DNA from: Microplitis mediator
Lineage: Eukaryota > Arthropoda > Insecta > Hymenoptera > Braconidae
Reading direction: 5' to 3'
DNA length: 64,000 nt
NCBI RefSeq assembly: GCF_029852145.1
Contig: NC_079974.1
Span: 10,181,207 to 10,245,206 of the forward strand
The notes beneath the pieces were generated by a model, which was given only the letters and a program-made list of their open reading frames with translations, was not told where the DNA came from and searched no databases. Every line of letters begins with the position of its first letter. The stretch's first letter is position 1. The translations under genes and the position numbers were made by a program. This document shows, in pieces, positions 32,286-64,000 of this stretch.

Positions 32286-34407
32286 CATTCCCGGGAAAAA
32301 ATGTTTTTATAAAATTTTATATTATTTTATAAAATTTTATACAATTTTGTAAATTTTGTAAGATTTTATAAGATTTTACAGCAAAATTTTATAAAAATTC
32401 ATACAATTTTATAAAATTTTACAATATTTAATACAATTTTATAAAATCTTATAAAATCTTCTAAAATTTTATAAAGTAAGATCTGAGTAAGGAACGTAAT
32501 AAATAAATGTAATTTTATAAAATTGTATAAAATATAACAAAATTTTATAAAGTTTTACACAATTGTATAAAATTATATAAAATTTTATACAATTTTATAA
32601 GACTGTACAGCGAAATTTAATAGAATTTCATATAATTTTATCAAATTTCATAGAATTTTATAAAATTTTATAAAATTTTATATGGTAAGATCTTAAAAGG
32701 GAAGTCATTATTAGATAAAATTTTATATAATTGTACGAAATTTTATAAGATTTTATGAAATTGTATAAACTTTTATACGATTACATAAAATTATATAAAT
32801 TTTTATACAATCTTATAAAATTTTATAAAGTAAGATCCTAGTGAGGGAAGTAATAATTAAATGAAATTTGATATAATTGTATGAAATTTTATAAAGTTTT
32901 GTCCGATTTCATAAAATTATATAAAATTTTATACAATCTTATACAATTTTATATAATTTTATGAAGTAAGTCCTTAGAAGAGAAGTAATATTTAGATGAA
33001 ATTTTATAAAATTTTATAAAGTTGTATACGATTTCATAAAATTATATGCGATCTTATAAAATCTTATACAAATTTATACAATTTTATAAAGTAAGATCTC
33101 AAAAGGGGAGTAATGATTTGATAAACTTTTATATAATTGTATGAAATTTTATAAAATTATATAAAATTTTATAATATTTCATAAAACTTTATTGAACTTG
33201 ATGTCACTATTGCATCTAGTGTAGGGTAGCATTTTGTAAAATTTGATAAAATTTCACACAATTTTATAAAGTTTATTTCAAATTATTATAAAATTTGTTA
33301 TAAATTCAAAGTAAATAAATAAAATTTTCAATGGCCATAAAAAAAAAATTTCATTTTTGCGGGCAAAATATGGTGATAAACAAATATGAAAATTATATTA
33401 CAAAAAATATATTTGATTACCTAAATATATGCAGGGTACCCCCACCAAAATGTAGAAAAAAAAAAAAAATTCTGAATATTGAATAAGTTCGATTTTATCA
33501 AAATTTTTTGTAAGTTATTTACATTAAGAAAAATTATATTTTACACAATTATTGGATGCAAAGGAAGATCAAAAAGTTTTTAATAGTTTTTATCATAATA
33601 CAAAAGTCTTTAACATTTTTCGACCGGCACTCGATTCTTGAAAAAGTTTAACGAAAAAAATTCAAAATAACGCTCAATTATATTTACAAAAGTAATTTTG
33701 GGATGGTTATAATAGATTTAAAAAAAAAAAAATTTTTTTTATAATATTTTAGAAGTACCTCGTTTTGCCTACCCCCGACACCCCTTTCTCTTACATATTT
33801 ATATATATATTACATAATATGATAATTTTAAATTTAATTTAAAAGTTCAAAGGTTTCGCCATTAATTCAAAAATAAAAATCATGAAAAATCAATAAATTT
33901 AATTAATTTTAAAATTTTATGTCCATTAAACAGTCGATAGTTGAATTATTCAAATCTTTTTTTTATATATAATTATAAATTTATACTATGAAATATGGCT
34001 GATAAGAATTCATGAGTAATCATAAATACAGCCACGAATATTTCTAAGCTACAATTGACCAATAGACGAGCGGAGCAGACTACGATTCTTCAATAAAAAA
34101 AGTTAAGCAGCATCGAGGTTGGCCATTAATTGGATGGGTGACCTGTCCCGGAAAGAAAAAATCATTTTATAAAACTTTATAAAATTTTATAAATTTTACA
34201 AAATTTTATACAACTTTATACTGAAAATGGCCTGGTAAAATTTTATGAAATTTTACAAAGTTTTATAAAATTTTATGAAACTTTATAAAATTTGATAAAA
34301 TTTTACCAGGCCATTTTTAGTATAAAATTTTATAAAATGTTAGTACTAAAATTTTGTAAAATTTTATAAAATTTTACAAAATCTTATAAAAACATTTTTT
34401 CCCGGGT
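32286..34407. mobile_element. Inner inverted-repeat element of TATAAAATTTTA repeats
   Basis: The ends CCCGGGAAAAAATGTTTTTA and TAAAAACATTTTTTCCCGGG are inverted. The interior is largely variations of the palindromic unit TATAAAATTTTATA in a loosely periodic pattern with recurring GTAAGATC(T/C) words. It also has a sub-palindrome around AATGGCCTGGTAAAATTTTA (34216-34325) and a 5S-rRNA-like segment at 34100-34151. It is clearly younger than the outer foldback that it splits. Confidence 0.75.
34100..34151 (+). pseudogene. 5S rRNA-like fragment
   Basis: AGTTAAGCAGCATCGAGGTT followed by TTAATTGGATGGGTGACC matches the internal promoter half of eukaryotic 5S rRNA (A box, intermediate element and C box in order). 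The 5' part of 5S rRNA is missing and the segment lies inside a repeat element. It is either a 5S pseudogene or the head of a 5S-derived SINE. Confidence 0.7.
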
Positions 34408-35792
34408 TATATCGAAAATATTGTTGGAAATGACGAAAAAAAAAATACTGTGAAAGTTTGAGCTCTTAATATTAATATTGACATCTGCCGCATCGCAATT
34501 TTCTACTTCCCGTTTAAATAACATGGGAAAATTTATTTTTTAAGCTTTAGAATTTTGTAGCTCTCGGTGGACCAATACTTTTGAATGTTCAAGACATATT
34601 CTTATGGGAAATTTGACGCTCTACAAAGAAGGTCTCTTATAATTTTTCGATATTTTTAGTCCTTCAAAAGTAATTCGAAGTTAAAGTTAGATTTTTACAT
34701 TTTTTAATTTTTTTGACGCAACCATCAACTTTTTCCGAAAATTTTAGAGGACATTTTTTGTAGAGCATTTTATTTCCTACAACTTATATCGGAGAAAATA
34801 TTCGATATTTCTCATAAGTCGTAAGTTATTCGCAATTAACTGAAAATTTAATATAATTAATTTTAAGCAATAAAATTTAGATTATTTAATAAAATTTTCA
34901 GTTAATTGCAAATAACATACGACTTAAGTGAAATATCGAAAATTTTCTATGTGATAAGTTGTAGGAAATAAAATGCTCTACAAAAAACGTTCTCTAAAAT
35001 TTTCGGATAAAGTTGATGGTTGCGTCAAAAAATTTAAAAAATGTGAAAATTTATCGTCAATCTAACTTTAACTTCGAATTACTTTGAAAGAAATAAAAAT
35101 ATCGAAAAATTATAAGAGACCTTCTTTGTAGAGCGTCAAATTTCCCATAAGAATATGTCTTGAACATTCAAAAGTATTGGTCCACCGAGAGCTACAAAAT
35201 TCCAAAGTTTAAAAAATAAATTTTCCCATGTTATTTAAACGGGAAATAGAAAATTGCGATGCGGCAGTTGTTACTATTAATATTAAGAGCTCAAACTTTC
35301 ACAATATTTTTTTTTCGTCATTTCCAACAATATTTTCGATATAATGCAGAAAAAAAAAATTAGTCGATTTTTTTGAATCAGTCTAATATTTATATTGTGA
35401 TAATAATTATATCGAATTAGGCTTGTTAACTATAAAAGTATGGTTGTCATAACAATTTTCTTCTGGACATGCTGAATAAGAAACTGTTAAATTTACTACT
35501 AAATAGCCTTGACTATACTTTTCTGTTACTGTAACTAATATCATATCAGTTAACAAAACTGCAGTTAATAGTGGAGGTCTCATTCAACTATGTTTTTTAT
35601 AGTTCAGAAAACCATTTTTTTCTCTCAGTGTGCACCAGAGTAATGCGCTGAAATCAAAATATTTAGGAAATACTCCAAAATTCATTGATTTAAATACACA
35701 TTTTTATTGGCATAAGCAAAATATTGGGTAACTTAGTAAAAAAGCTCATTGGGTTTATTGATGATTGGTCTTCGTTACTTTTTTTTTATAGA

Positions 35793-64000
<28,208 letters not shown>

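Larger units (their letters stand above)
32246..35385. mobile_element. 3.1-kb foldback split by an inner inverted-repeat element
   Basis: The outer ends are TAGACTGATTCAGAAAAAATC and its mirror GATTTTTTTGAATCAGTCTA. They resemble the ends of the 11392-12518 element. The long arms are at 34408-34860 and 34880-35345, with words such as GCATCGCAATTTTCTACTTC facing GAAATAGAAAATTGCGATGC. The left arm is interrupted after about 40 bp by a second element (32286-34407). Both lack coding sequence. Confidence 0.82.
25848..35792. other. 10-kb region between Ntmt and the canoe start exon
   Basis: No conserved coding exon is visible. It holds dispersed repeats (26100-26660), a TIR-led repeat (26818-27540), a palindrome (27700-27962), the 290-bp repeat (27968-28268), a TTAA miniature element (28319-28519) and a foldback (29770-30500). 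It also holds a tRNA-like segment (31953-32032) and a nested foldback (32246-35385) with a 5S-like segment just before its second arm. Part of it should hold canoe 5' noncoding exons and promoter. One candidate is the stretch ending at 29319 in TTTATTCAG followed by GTAAAT. Confidence 0.5.

Noticed and set aside
32290..34400. CRISPR-like or satellite array from regular TATAAAATTTTA repeats
   Set aside because: Units are short, degenerate and self-complementary without unique spacers, in a eukaryotic context and bounded by inverted ends.

Overview
This is a eukaryotic, very AT-rich, intron-bearing stretch of nuclear DNA, almost certainly from an insect. The split genes match animal single-copy families, the introns have GT-AG borders, and the space between exons is packed with insect-type transposon debris. 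A hymenopteran such as a parasitoid wasp is my guess from base composition and repeat style, but nothing here proves the order.

Six conserved genes are present. From left to right: the 3' part of Polr1e/RPA49 (+, 1-2128, RNA polymerase I subunit); a complete Wwox (+, 5072-14691, 6 exons, 410 aa); a complete mRpL15 (-, 19960-15320, 5 exons, 296 aa); a complete Hs2st (+, 20821-24520, 6 exons, 343 aa, heparan sulfate 2-O-sulfotransferase); a complete Ntmt1-type N-terminal methyltransferase (-, 25847-24592, 4 exons, 226 aa); and the first four recognised coding exons of canoe/afadin (+, 35793 to beyond 64000). mRpL15 and Hs2st are divergent across about 860 bp. Hs2st and Ntmt1 are convergent with only 71 bp between stop codons. 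The genes have unrelated housekeeping or signalling roles and I see no operon-like logic. In each gene the exon phases join without a frameshift and the summed lengths match the families.

The rest, roughly 85-90% of the window, is repeats. There are long inverted-repeat (foldback/MITE-like) elements in almost every large intron, including one nested inside another at 32246-35385. There are TA-flanked and TTAA-flanked miniature DNA transposons, and the TTAA family has a recognisable empty site elsewhere in the window. A multi-copy family with a GC-rich head and an internal microsatellite is reminiscent of DINE/Helentron elements. There are also tRNA-like and 5S rRNA-like segments, a decayed Ty3/gypsy pol (39960-37290, with a second fragment at 7465-7970), and the 3' half of an R1-type LINE (54731-52726). 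The canoe exon for the first Ras-association domain sits between two opposite-facing copies of the microsatellite-bearing family.

I found no CRISPR array, bacterial operon, viral capsid gene or toxin gene. The most interesting material is the structure and nesting of the mobile elements rather than a new protein system.
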